From Lingula anatina (Eukaryota > Brachiopoda > Lingulata > Lingulida > Lingulidae), in contig NW_019775891.1 of the NCBI RefSeq assembly GCF_001039355.2, forward strand, positions 603,559 through 667,558: a stretch of DNA of 64,000 bases, given 5' to 3'. Numbering within the stretch: position 1 is the first letter of the stretch; every line of letters starts with the position of its first letter. Below the pieces are notes generated by a model. The model was not told the DNA's origin. It saw nothing but the letters and a program-made list of their open reading frames with translations, and made no database searches. Below are positions 48,089 to 58,720 of the stretch, piece after piece. A program made the translations under genes and the position numbers.

Positions 48089-50038
48089 TTACTCTAAATC
48101 AATCGAATACATATGTTGCATCTCACAGACGTCTGATTTTTGTTTCTTGTCCTGTTCTCCTGGTTTCACACTGGCTTTCCTGCCACCAGCAGAAGCATAC
48201 ACATATGAATACTCGTCACTAGATGGCGTCTCAGCTGCGCTAAGTTCTTGATAACCATTTCTGTCGTCATTGCCATCGCTCATGGCGGATCCATCGATGT
48301 ATTCGCTTTTGACAAGAAACATGTAATTGTCACCGATACTCCTGGAAGCATCTGTGTTTGCCATGGGGTGCCCATTGGACGTGAGATCTGTTGTTCTTGG
48401 TTCTTCCTGATAAATATTATATTAGATACTAAAGTAATTTACATATTGAAGCAGGTTGGGAATAGTTATTAGAAAACAGTTTTGGTTAGGTTTTCATAGT
48501 TAAAAACCCATTTCTATTATTATTTACAAAGCGATTATTAAAAAAAATTATATTCCTTACCTTTGATACTGCTTGAATAGATTGATCTGACCTAAAATGT
48601 TTCAAGAAACAGTAAGGGATTAAATTAAGTCAGTATAGTTTTTTTCATACATGTGCCAAATACATTTACGCTTTGCGATGATATGTCATTCAACGATGTA
48701 GTACAGTAATAACATAATAAAATTGACGTATGAAATAATTTGGACTCCATATTTGACTCCATAACTCCTACAATACCGCCGTAGTTATTTAAAAAACGGT
48801 TATTTACCTCTCAGTACGTTTTATTCTCCGCCACAGAATTACTAGCAGCACACACTGTATAATGTTAAGTATTGCCAGCGTTACTGATGTCACGGTACCG
48901 GCTACAGCACCAGGGGTGAGAGAATGATCGGGAACTGACTTTCTTCCGGATGGTGAGGTTGAGGTTGGTTCCATAGTGGTAACTGCAAGTAACACAAGTT
49001 TTATACCCGACACAATGAGGAACATGAACTAGCTACGGGTCTGGGACTTTCTAGGTAACTTTGTATTCTTTATCATCACGAAAAAAGGTCACAATGCAGA
49101 TTAGTTCTTTTCATTTTTCTATAATATACGCACTTGTTTTATAAATTAATTTAGTTTTTAAAAATTAAGTTCTATAAATGACATAACTATTTCTTCCACC
49201 TCAGTGAAATATAAAAGTACTCAAATGTCTTTTTTTAATAAAATCAAAAAGTGGAAATGAAGTATCCTTTTAACACGTTTCTTCAATGGGGAAATAAACA
49301 AGACATTAAATTAGTTTAAGTATAAATCTGAATTTTGTATCATTGTTTTTAATAACTTACCAGCAGCAGGTTCAGACATCAAATCATATGTTGTAATATC
49401 AATGTAGGAAGTGGTAATGGGTCTGGGGGAAGTGGGCACAGACCTGGGTGTAATTGTAATAGTTGTTATTTCTGACGTTAGCGAAGTGGTTCCTGGACAA
49501 GTAACTCGTCTACAGTATGGCGCTGGATTAGTACCACAACTGCCATGGGATGAACCGCTACAGCTCTGAAGTCTCCATTTGCCATCCACGCACCAATAAT
49601 ACTGCGTGCAATCTGCAGGATTTGGAGCAAATGCACCGTTTGGTGCACAGACCTCGTCATTATATCCACACGGCCAGGCCACTTGTCATAAAAATAGATA
49701 AACGCAACAGTGAGATAGGCACCGTAAAATAAATAAAGCTTGTTTCGCCTCGTACATCTATAGTAGTAACTGTTTGTCAGTTGTTTGTTCAGCTAAGTAA
49801 TACAAATGTATGAGGAATATGGCCCTGCACTATATTTTATGTACTAGCAAAGTAACGTTATTCAAGTACCAGTACATGTGCGGTTAAAATCAATGCATAC
49901 CATTGGCGAAGTCATACATGCTGTATTTACGTGTACTGCTAGTTACATTTAATATTCAGTGTAATACTTACTGCTACCTGGCGCCCAATGGTTCACTATA
50001 AAACACAAACAAAGAAGGCCGAGGTGATACACTGACAT
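48089..50038 (-). CDS. Receptor E: chitin-binding-like type I membrane protein
   Basis: Exons 49972-50038, 49361-49681, 48808-48982, 48561-48591 and 48089-48406 give 303 residues in frame. The signal peptide is MSVYHLGLLCLCFIVNHW. The domain is intact: AWPCGYNDEVCAPNGAFAP, DCTQYYWC, then CGTNPAPYCRRVTC, with one extra residue before the seventh cysteine. The stalk is the shortest of the chitin-binding-like members. The span is TPGAVAGTVTSVTLAILNII. The tail keeps NYMFL, EYIDG, GYQEL, DEYSYVYA and MYSID. A poly(A) tract on the + strand (50100-50131) lies just upstream of the start. Confidence 0.8.
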
Positions 50039-50097
50039 TATTGTAATATATTTATGACGGTCACTACATATCGGTAACCGCCATGTTAATAACAGGT

Positions 50098-50099
<2 letters not shown>

Positions 50100-50131
<32 letters not shown>
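50100..50131. repeat. Poly(A) tract
   Basis: About 31 A just upstream of the start of receptor E. The related genes have only A6 or so at this place. Confidence 0.9.
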
Positions 50132-50132
<1 letters not shown>

Positions 50133-50958
50133 AAGGAAGTAAATTCTAAGGTCAATCCGATAACGTTGAAACTTGACATGAGTCGGGTTCTCAACATCTT
50201 CAACCATGGTATTTTCACCTTTAATATAGTGTTCATGTGAATGACTGCACCCAGTTCGCCGAGCTCAATTACTGCACTACAGGAGAATAATTACTAAATC
50301 AAGTTTCTTTTTGGAAAAAGGAGCGTGTGCCCCCCTCTCCGCTCCTCTAGATCCGCGGATAAAATATCACGAAATGATACTGCAACGCACAAGTACTGAG
50401 GCAGGTGGATGTGTGTAGATGTATGGTGCACTGAGACAAGGGGAGGAGGTCAGTTGGGGGGGGGGGGGGGGGAATGACCCCAGAAGTTCATCGTGCATGG
50501 GTGTGGATATTATGAGCATGGTTCTATGCGTCTCATGACGTCTTTTCACCCCCTTCGCGTTCCTCTGCAAAATACCTGCTCTGGTCATAAAATACCTTTA
50601 TTTAAACAAAAAACTGAAACTGAATCAAGAACTCTGCGTTGTTCACGCCGACAGAACTGTTGACCCTCATGCTGATGCAGTTGCAGAGGAAAGGCGCTGC
50701 CAGTCAACCCAAGCCCACTCTCTGTATCTTCGTTTTCAGACTCATAATCACATTCAGCGTCCTTGTTAAATTGAGGCGTTGGATTACCGCTGCTCTGGAG
50801 CGATGCTGAAGGTTGCAGATGAGGCATAGCGTTGTGTGAAGAGGAAGCACACTTCATGCTGTCTGTGGGAAGAATGACGGCGACGTCTATTATATGGGCT
50901 AGATGCTGAGTTTACAAATGTAGGACTTGTCAGCGACAGTTCACTCAGCAGTTTTTTT

Positions 50959-51036
50959 CAGCGACAGCTGTCTTCTCAGCGGCCCTCGGCGACAGCGGTC
51001 TTCTCTGCAGCGGCCCTCTATGACAGCGGTCTTCTG
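50959..51036. repeat. Minisatellite, short copy
   Basis: Two CAGCGGCCCTC units, same family as 30273-30410. Confidence 0.7.
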
Positions 51037-51437
51037 AGAGATCCTGTAGCCAGACGATTGGTGGAGGTATGTCTAAACTCTCATTAAACCAGTGGATGAC
51101 TGTACTCAAACAAGCCAGGTTCCAAGCAATGGTGAAATTATATTGAAAGGAACTTGTTTCCACGTTATAATTGCACTACAGACATGTTAAACTAAAAGGC
51201 ACTAATATCCGACAAGTATATTATGGACGCATTCAGATTCGCACGTGGTACTAGCTTGTTCGATCCAACTCTGCGTGGGATTCTCGCTTAAGTACCATCG
51301 GTGGGATCACCTTAATCAGCACAGGATACTTAATCACCCGTAACTCCTCAAGAAGGCCTGTTAGACAATTAAGTTTAATACACTGATTGCACTTGAAGGA
51401 GAATCTCTCGCACAGTTGGACTGACCCAGCTTTTGCA

Positions 51438-51438
51438 N
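51438..51438. other. Single-N contig join
   Basis: One N after CAGCTTTTGCA, nearly the same word at which the contig ending at 30841 stops. The sequence to the right (AGCCCAAAAGTTCATCGTGT) matches the flank of receptor E at 47369. Confidence 0.9.
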
Positions 51439-52250
51439 AGCCCAAAAGTTCATCGTGTATGGGTGAAGGTATTACATGTACATGTATGAGGTTCGTTCTT
51501 TGTGTCTCGTAGCGTGTTTTCATTTTGTTTGCTGTTTGTAAGCGAGCGCAATCCTCTACAAAATTCCTGCTCTGGTCATAAAATACCTTTATTTAAACAA
51601 TAAACAAGTAAAAAATAAACTGGGAATCAGATGATCGATCTGACGCAATTGTTTTGAATTTGTGTTAAATGTTAGTGAATTAATCCCGCATATACATGTA
51701 TATATCAATCAAGAGACCAGTGGTACATGTAATGAACCATTGAACGACCATTACGTCTCTTAATAATCTTGAATTATTCTTCTAACAGGGCAATACTAGT
51801 ATACCTGTAAGAATAAATATACCCCATTTACGTAATATTTGAACAGATAGATTTATATTGGACATTACGGTGAGATTTTAGACTGTCTCGACATGAATAC
51901 ATGCACGCACTCTTTATCGAAAAACATTTCACAGTACATTTAAAGACCGCTTTGTCATTTCCTTATCATTAAGATTTGGTCCTAAATCGTTTCTATTGGT
52001 AAAATGACCTAGATTTGACGATCGGTTCATTGAGGAAGTCTGCATGAAGTTTAAGCAGCTGAAGTATTTCCTCTCTCGCTGACTGTTGATATATAGTTAG
52101 AGGTGTACCGTTTGGCGAAAAAAAATTGAAAGTTTTAACGCTCCCCCCCCAAAAAAAAAAAAAAAACAATAATAATAATAAATAATTAAAAAACGCTGAT
52201 GAATTTGTTTTGTAATAACTACGGTCTAGCATTCCTATAAGCTTGAGGCA
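51439..52250. repeat. Shared 3' flank of receptor F
   Basis: Counterpart of 47369-47960. It includes an A-run at 52152-52167 and an AAT run. No gene is seen. Confidence 0.6.
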
Positions 52251-52377
52251 TCAATTTTGCAGAAAAAGAGGATTTGCACAAAATGGTTTAAAGTTGATAT
52301 TTATCTCCACATTAAGATTAAATCTTTGGCATGCACTTTATCAAATCCTTATGGCGAATATGGGCACTGCTGCATGG

Positions 52378-53801
52378 TTAGGGTAAATCATTCAAATACA
52401 TCTGCTGCATCTCAAAGGCTTCGGGTTTTTGTTTCTTGCTCTGTTCTCCTGATTCCATCTCGGCTTTCTTGCCACCAACAGAAGCATATGCATAAGAATA
52501 CTCCTCATTGGGTGGTGTACCGGCAGAACTAAGATCTAGGTAGTCATGTCCATCTTCATTGGCGTCGCTCGCGGCAGATCCGTTCATATGTTCGCTTTTG
52601 ACGAAATAGGTGAAATTGTTATCGTGGCTCCGGGAAGCACCTGCATTTACCATAGACTTCCCATTGGGTGTGAAATCTGTTGTTCTCGTTGGTTCCTGAG
52701 AAATATTACATTAAATACTAGAGCAAGATATACAAACAGAATAGGCATAATGTTTAGAAAAATATTTTGATATATATTTTTTGAAATTACAAAAGCTTCA
52801 CTACTACTTCATAGTTGTTTTCAACGGGTAGATCTACGTTAAATTTACGCATAAAGAAAATTAGTGGATGAAAAACTAGTGAAATATTTTGAATCCTTAC
52901 CATTTCCATTGCTTGATTTGAAAAATTTGGCCTGAAATGAATACAATGGGGATTTCAAAGAAAACCTTGAAACATTAAAAATGAAACATGAAAAATTTAT
53001 TACAATAATACTTCTTCAGTTTTACAAAGTCTATGTATAGAAAATGAACACAGACATTAATGTCTAATAGTTTACGTAATACTTCTTAATGCTTTACAGA
53101 GTATTTTGCGTTTTTTTAAGTTTTTTTTATACATAGGGCTTCCTTTACCTCTTAAAACGTGTAGTCTTCCTCTGTCGTAGATATACAAGTAGACCACACA
53201 GTAACAGGATAAGAACTGCTAGCGCCAGTGATGTCGAGAGACCAACTATAGCACCGACTGGCGGTGGCTTGGGTGGTGTGGTTGCCTCCAAGGTACTGGT
53301 ATCTGCAAATGCAGGTGGTTATGTATCCAACAGTACGAGGAGTGTGGAAAAGCTGTGGGTCTTTTGTATATAGTTTTTTTAAGACTTACTGGAAGGAATT
53401 AGCAGTGAAGGTCATTTTATTCTGAACAATTTACTTTAAATGTCTAAAATTTAAAAATGAAAGTCAATACTTTATGATCATGTAAACGTACCTCTTTAAG
53501 AAATAATTAGTTCCCAACAAAATCAAGAATTTAGTTGACTTACATCTAAACTTTCATATGTATTTATAACTTACCAGTAGTGGCAGTAGGCGTCATACAA
53601 TCATTCGTGCTGTTAGTGGAAGTGGTATCTGAGAAAGTGATAAACGTAATAATATAGATAGACTAAAATATATAAAGTTGATATCATCACAAACAACTGG
53701 TTGCTGTTTTTCTTCTGTAGGTTTAACAATAACAAAAATTTGTAATAGGAGTGACCATTACTTGAACTGCAATGTAATATCGTGCCAGCAAGTCAACATA
53801 C

Positions 53802-53833
<32 letters not shown>

Positions 53834-54631
53834 AATGCACGCACACACTGATGTCAAAATACCTACTATAACACCGAGAGAGCTCTCTGAGTTTTACAAA
53901 CTCCCTGGGGACGTGGTTGTACTTTGTGCCTCACAGGGCGACTGCAAGTGCACATGAATTTGCAACCAACAGTTCGAGGGGCTTGTATAACCTGTGCCCT
54001 GTTATTTTTGCAGCATCTACTTAGGAGCAGTTTACTTTAAAGTTTGTTTTATTCTGAACAACTTATTTTGAATGGCTCGAATTTTAACATAAAAGTCAAT
54101 ACTCAATCATCATGCAAACGTATTTTTTTCAGAAATGATTACTTCTTAGAAATGAAGATATCAGTATATCTTAACTTTGATACATATGTGGATAACGTAC
54201 CATTAGTAACATTAGGCGTAATGCAGTCTGCAGTAACGGTCGTGCTGATAGCGGTAGTGGTATTTGAGAAAGTTGTACTAGCAGTGCTGGTATTCCATGC
54301 TCCTAAACGTGTGCTGGACACCGTCGACGTTGTATTTTGTTGACATGAAAGAAAAAAAATAAGCACAATAATAAAAACAGAAGTACAGAAACAACTGGTA
54401 ACTGTTTTTCTGTCATTGTTTGTACAATCACTAAGAAGCGGGGTGGCGAAGGTGAATGATCCCTACTTGCAATGCGGAGTCATATGTACATGTACATACA
54501 CGTTTTAAACATACAAGATCAGTTACATTTCATGTTATAGATGTACAGTTGTACTTACTGTTTCCTGGTGCCCAAAGATTCACCATAAAACACACAAAAA
54601 TAAGGTGAACGTAGTACACCCTAGCAGCCAT
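52378..54631 (-). CDS. Receptor F: short mucin-like member without the chitin-binding-like domain
   Basis: Exons 54559-54631, 54201-54302, 53575-53628, 53149-53302, 52901-52931 and 52378-52695 join in phase to 243 residues. The signal peptide is MAARVYYVHLIFVCFMVNLW. The extracellular part is only Thr/Ser/Asn-rich (NTSTASTTFSNTTTAISTT) with two lone cysteines, so O- and N-glycosylation is likely. The span is VGAIVGLSTSLALAVLILLL. The tail aligns with the other members but has NNFTYFVKSEHMNG where they have NNYMFLVKSEYIDG, so two tyrosines are lost or moved; DYLDL and EEYSYAYA remain. The acceptor for exon 2 (TTTAG|GA) is the least certain border. Confidence 0.65.
53805..53832. repeat. (AC)n microsatellite
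   Basis: About 13 CA units in an intron of receptor F. Confidence 0.9.
53860..53950 (-). pseudogene. Relic of a receptor transmembrane exon
   Basis: The + strand text GATGTCAAAATACCTACTAT, then AACACCGAGAGAGCTCTCTG, resembles the transmembrane exon of A (GATGTCAAGACTCCGGCTAC, AACCCCGAGAGTGTTATCTG), but no splice-ready open exon remains. A second copy is at 54765-54890. This suggests F descends from a gene with the usual architecture. Confidence 0.45.
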
Positions 54632-54764
54632 TATGCAGTACATTAAATCACGAAAAGAACATATCGGTGGCCTCAATTTTGCCACCAGGTAGTGGATTGA
54701 CAAGGAAATAAAGAAATTCTTTAGGTGCCGTGGAAACAACGTGGAGATTAATTACGTGCTTGTT

Positions 54765-54890
54765 GCCAAAATACCTACTATAACACCGAGAGAGCTCTCT
54801 GAGTTTTAGAAACTCCCTGGGGACGTGGTTGTATTTTGTGCCTCACAGGGCGACTGCAAGTGCACATGAATTTGCAGCCAACAGTACGAG
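54765..54890 (-). pseudogene. Second relic of a receptor transmembrane exon
   Basis: Near-copy of 53860-53950, lying upstream of the F start and downstream of the duplicate first exons. The two relics alternate with the two sets of first exons, as expected after tandem duplication of a block of about 0.9 kb. Confidence 0.45.
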
Positions 54891-55088
54891 GGGCTTTGTA
54901 GTTTTTTTCAACGCCTACTAAGTAGCAATTTAAAATGAAGGTCGTTTTATTCTGAACAACTTATTTTGTAGGGCCTACATTCTAACATAAAAGTCAATGA
55001 TCATGCAAATGTATTTTTTCAGAAATGATTACTTCTTAAAAATCAAGATATCAGTATATCTTAAATTTGATATATATCGATAACTTAC

Positions 55089-55502
55089 CATCAGTGCCAT
55101 TAGGCGTAATGGAAACTGTCGTGCTGATAGCGGTAGTGGTATTTAAGAAAGTGGTACTAGTAGTGCTGGTATTCGATGTTCCTGAACTTGTGTTGGAAAC
55201 CGTCGACGTTGCATTTGGTAGACATAAAAAAAAAAAATAAGCACAATAATTAAAATAAAAGTATATAAACAAATGGTAACCGTTTTTCTGTTATTATTTT
55301 ACAATCACTAAGAAGCGGGGTGGCGAAAGAGGAATGATACTTACCTGCATTGCGTTTCGTGGAGTCATACTCGTTTTAAACATACAAGATCAGTTACATT
55401 TCATGTTATAAATGTACAGTTGTACTTACTATTTCCTGGTGCCCAAAGATTCACCATAAAACACACAAAAAGAAGGTGAACGTGGTACATCCTAGCAGCC
55501 AT
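55089..55502 (-). pseudogene. Duplicate 5' end of receptor F (alternative first exons or truncated copy)
   Basis: Two exons, 55430-55502 (MAARMYHVHLLFVCFMVNLW) and 55089-55181 (NTSTTSTTFLNTTTAISTT), copy the first two exons of F with the same phases and splice borders. No separate membrane or tail exon follows before F itself. They could be an alternative promoter and N-terminus spliced to the exon at 53575-53628, or a 5' fragment left by local duplication. Confidence 0.5.
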
Positions 55503-57009
55503 TACGCAGTACATTGAATCACGAAAAGAACATATCGGTGGCCTCAATTTTGCCATCAGGTAGTGGATTGACAAGGAAATAAACAGAAAAATTCTTTAGG
55601 TGCCGTGAAGACAACGTGAAGATCAATAACGTGCTTGGTACTGCTCCTATGTGGGCACTACACACGTGAAGATGTGTGTTTATTTGATTTGTCTTTAAAA
55701 TTTGAAAGTACCATTATTTTACGGGAGATTTTCGTACCAAATATCATTTTCTTGGAGAGAAAAAAAATTGCGTAGTACTGTTTTTCTAATAAAATGACCT
55801 ACTGTAGTACTAAAAGAACGATGATGAGTCATTCAGACCACCATGTCTTCCTGGTTTAATTTTTTTAGAAAGAAATACTCATATCAGGCACTATTATTTG
55901 AGGAGTATTATTTTAATTGATAAATTACACTTGCAAAGATAAGAAGACATACAATTTTGACTTTGTGACCAGTGAATGGATTACTTTTATTTTCTTTCGA
56001 GGAACTTCATTAAAACTTGCAGTATATACAAACGTGACGATTATTCGTAAATGAATATAGCTGAAGGCAATTTAAGAGATTCAAGAAATGACAAGCAACA
56101 TATTCAGATACTAAGTAAATGAGGAAAATATCCGTGGAAGTATCATGGCTTTTGTGTCCTATAGTCTTTTCAACTTATGTGTGAGGGGTTAAAGAAATAA
56201 GTTTGGAAGGTGGAAGGTTTTGGAAGGTGGAGTGCGCCTCCCCCACCCAACCCTCCAAGATGATGATATCCTCATACAAAATATCTACACTGCTTATAAT
56301 AAACCTATACAGGGAGGGACCCAGGGTTATTTGAAGGGGGGGCGTTTTTGGGATTAAAGGCGGAGGCTGCGAAGCCGACACTCCCTTGGCGTGGGGTTCG
56401 GGGCCCGCTGATTTTTGTATTTTAGAGGGCGAACGGTTTTGAACTATGATTTATCTAGTCAAAATTCTAATTTCAAGAGGGGACTCAGGACTCCCCTGCC
56501 CCCCCCCTTCTGAATCCACCACTGCTATAGACAGTAAGAAAAAGTTTGTGAAAAGAAAAGAAAGCAACTCGGCAGTAATTGGTCTGTCCTCGCTGGCCTT
56601 CATTTGTGTCAATTCTCAGTGCACAGGTGAATTTATATTTATCCTGAGTAAATTGTCAACACGTGACTATTTCGTCCTTTAATCTTGAATTTACATCCAG
56701 GGTTATACAAGTAGACGAAGGTAGATATCCCCTGTTAACGCAATATTTGAACAGAGAGATTGATGTCGGTTATTACGATAAAATCGTGAATCATTTCAAC
56801 TTTTCACGCGCTTTATTTAAAAAAATCGCTACTGCAACTACACAAACAAATTTAGATATGTAATTGTACCTGTTACCGTCCAACACGCTTCTCAAAAATA
56901 GTCTTATTTTGAAGTTTTAGTCCCTGATAAGTTATTTTAGTCCCTGGTCGCATATTCTAGTGCCGCTGACTAAATCCGGTTATCGAAGTAGGTCAAGTTG
57001 TCCTAGATA
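55503..57009. other. Intergenic between the receptor array and the nuclear receptor
   Basis: Contains the MITE-like element and a purine-rich patch near 56190-56260. No further gene is seen. The promoters of F (-) and of the nuclear receptor (+) should lie here, since the two are divergently placed. Confidence 0.5.
56310..56524. mobile_element. MITE-like element with inverted ends and CTATA target duplication
   Basis: The left end CAGGGAGGGACCCAGG...AAGGGGGGG matches the reverse complement of the right end (CAGTGGTGGATTCAGAAGGGG). CAGTGGYGGATCCAG-like ends are common in invertebrate DNA transposons. The element is flanked on both sides by CTATA (56305-56309 and 56525-56529). It has no transposase frame and is about 215 bp, so it is non-autonomous. 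Family not assigned. Confidence 0.65.
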
Positions 57010-58467
57010 ATGACTCGCTTAAAGGTGGTCGTAGCTAGTATCAACATGACTTCAGAAGACAGCCGCACAAGGGGCAGAAGACTGTCCAAGGACTCTCACA
57101 CATTCATGGACTCCATGGATTTGGAGGAGGACTTCCCATGCAGTCCGCTGCCCCTCTTACTCGACCCCGCCAGTCTGGCAGACGACCCCTTAAGTCCGTC
57201 GAGTTCCGATTCTGGCTCGACATCGACGTTGGATAGTCAGGGCTCTGAAGGTCAGCTGTCCAAGCCCTCCCTCCCGGCGCTCCCTCCGTGCCGAGTGTGC
57301 GGCAAGCCAGCCTCGGGGCTACACTACGGTGTGAATACTTGCGAGGCGTGCAAGGTGTTCTTTAAGAGAACGTTGCAGAGGAATGCTGTGTACAGCTGCA
57401 AGAGAAACGGCAAGTGCCAGATCGTGCCGAGTCGAAGGCGTTACTGCGCTCACTGCCGCTACGAGAAATGTCGCGCAGTCGGAATGTCTAGAAGCTCTAT
57501 TAAAACCGGCAGATACAGCCACGAAAAGAAAGTGAAAGATATTTTGGAAATCAAAAAGCATTATGCGGAGAGTCAAGTGGAGCCCCGTGCCAATACGGAC
57601 GCCTTGTTCGACCAGGCTAAAAGTGTTCATCAACAGGACCTTGCTCACTTGGTTAAATATCTCGCCGAGTGCGCCATGATAATCGACCCAGAGAGCCTCC
57701 ATCTTTCATCTAAACTCGGAGACGAGCAAATTCAATTCATGGAAGTTTTCAAACTTCGCCAGGAGATATTCGGCAGCCTAGACCCCGTCGACGACGACGA
57801 GTACAGCACGTTTTATTGTATGACTGGCCTTGACCTTGATGGCCGGCGCGAGATATTGAACCAGTGGCTTGTGATGATTAACGCATGCATTAAACGACTG
57901 ATCCAGTTTGCTATGTTCATCCCCGGTTATTCAGATTTGTGCACCCAGGATCAGGCAGCCTTGATCAAGTACGCGCGCCATGAGGCTCTTTTCATTGGTG
58001 GCCATCGGCGATTCAATGCCAAGCTCCAATGCTACACAATGGCCATGTCCGGTAAGGTACTGCACAAAACTGACCTCGTCAAAGCACTCGGACACGAGGA
58101 TTATGTGGATACGTTCTTCAAACTGGCCCAAGAGCTGACCAACCTAAGATTATCGTACGCTGAATACGTTCTTCTTACTGCAATCGCGCTGTTTTTCTCC
58201 GACCGCTGCGACCTGAAGGAACCTTCAAAGATCGAAGCCATTCAGTTAAAACTTGTGGAGGCGTTGCAGTACTCTTTGAGAATCAACCACCCCAGCAGAC
58301 CAGGGCTGTTTCCCAATATCGTGAATGCCCTCGTCAATATACGCGCTCTTTCAGAAATTAGCTGGAAAATCCTCGAGCGGATTTACCTTGACATGCCTGA
58401 CATAGACCTGCCCGACCTCATACTCTCACTTTGTAACACCGATCTAAGCGAACTGGAAGAAACGTAA
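57010..58467 (+). CDS. Intronless nuclear receptor, NR1-like, with EACKV P-box
   Basis: 485 residues in one exon. Residues 1-90 are an acidic/Ser-rich A/B region. The DNA-binding domain (94-160) has both zinc fingers: CRVC and CEAC with 13 residues between the pairs, then CKRNGKC and CAHCRYEKC. The P-box reads EACKV, not EGCKG/A; EACKA is known from ERR. The extension GMSRSSIKTGRYSHEKK follows. The ligand-binding domain (about 230-475) has the signature IPGYSDLCTQDQAALIKYA and the helix 10-11 region PSKIEAIQLKLVEALQYSLR. The last helix (DLPDLILSLC) lacks the usual glutamate of AF-2. The start is the first ATG at 57010; a second Met at residue 13 is possible. It resembles the expanded NR1-type receptors of molluscs; subgroup not settled. 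It is expected to act as a nuclear transcription factor. Confidence 0.92.
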   Translation: MTRLKVVVASINMTSEDSRTRGRRLSKDSHTFMDSMDLEEDFPCSPLPLLLDPASLADDPLSPSSSDSGSTSTLDSQGSEGQLSKPSLPALPPCRVCGKPASGLHYGVNTCEACKVFFKRTLQRNAVYSCKRNGKCQIVPSRRRYCAHCRYEKCRAVGMSRSSIKTGRYSHEKKVKDILEIKKHYAESQVEPRANTDALFDQAKSVHQQDLAHLVKYLAECAMIIDPESLHLSSKLGDEQIQFMEVFKLRQEIFGSLDPVDDDEYSTFYCMTGLDLDGRREILNQWLVMINACIKRLIQFAMFIPGYSDLCTQDQAALIKYARHEALFIGGHRRFNAKLQCYTMAMSGKVLHKTDLVKALGHEDYVDTFFKLAQELTNLRLSYAEYVLLTAIALFFSDRCDLKEPSKIEAIQLKLVEALQYSLRINHPSRPGLFPNIVNALVNIRALSEISWKILERIYLDMPDIDLPDLILSLCNTDLSELEET

Positions 58468-58714
58468 TCAAAAATCGGTGAAGATACTATATTGATTAAA
58501 CAAATCCGTTTTTAATTTAAAAAATAAAATAAAAATGACGCTAATTTTAACATAGCAGATCGGACATTGCCGTTATACTGTAGATATGTGAGTGTATAAT
58601 GAAATCAAAACGTACATTGTTTCACGGATTAAGTTTCTCCTGTGACAATTTTGTGTGATTGTTGGAGTTCTTTTGAATAGTGGTTTAATTTGTGCATTTT
58701 CAGGATACTGTGTG

Positions 58715-58720
58715 AATAAA
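58715..58720 (+). terminator. Poly(A) signal of the nuclear receptor gene
   Basis: AATAAA lies about 250 bases after the stop codon in TGTGAATAAAATGCTTC. A cluster of AATAAA-like words also occurs near 58520. Confidence 0.45.

Larger units (their letters stand above)
50090..51437. repeat. Shared unit U, copy 3 (upstream of receptor E)
   Basis: Same unit, 90-codon piece intact at 50585-50857 (-), cut by the N at 51438. It starts with a run of about 31 A. Confidence 0.55.
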
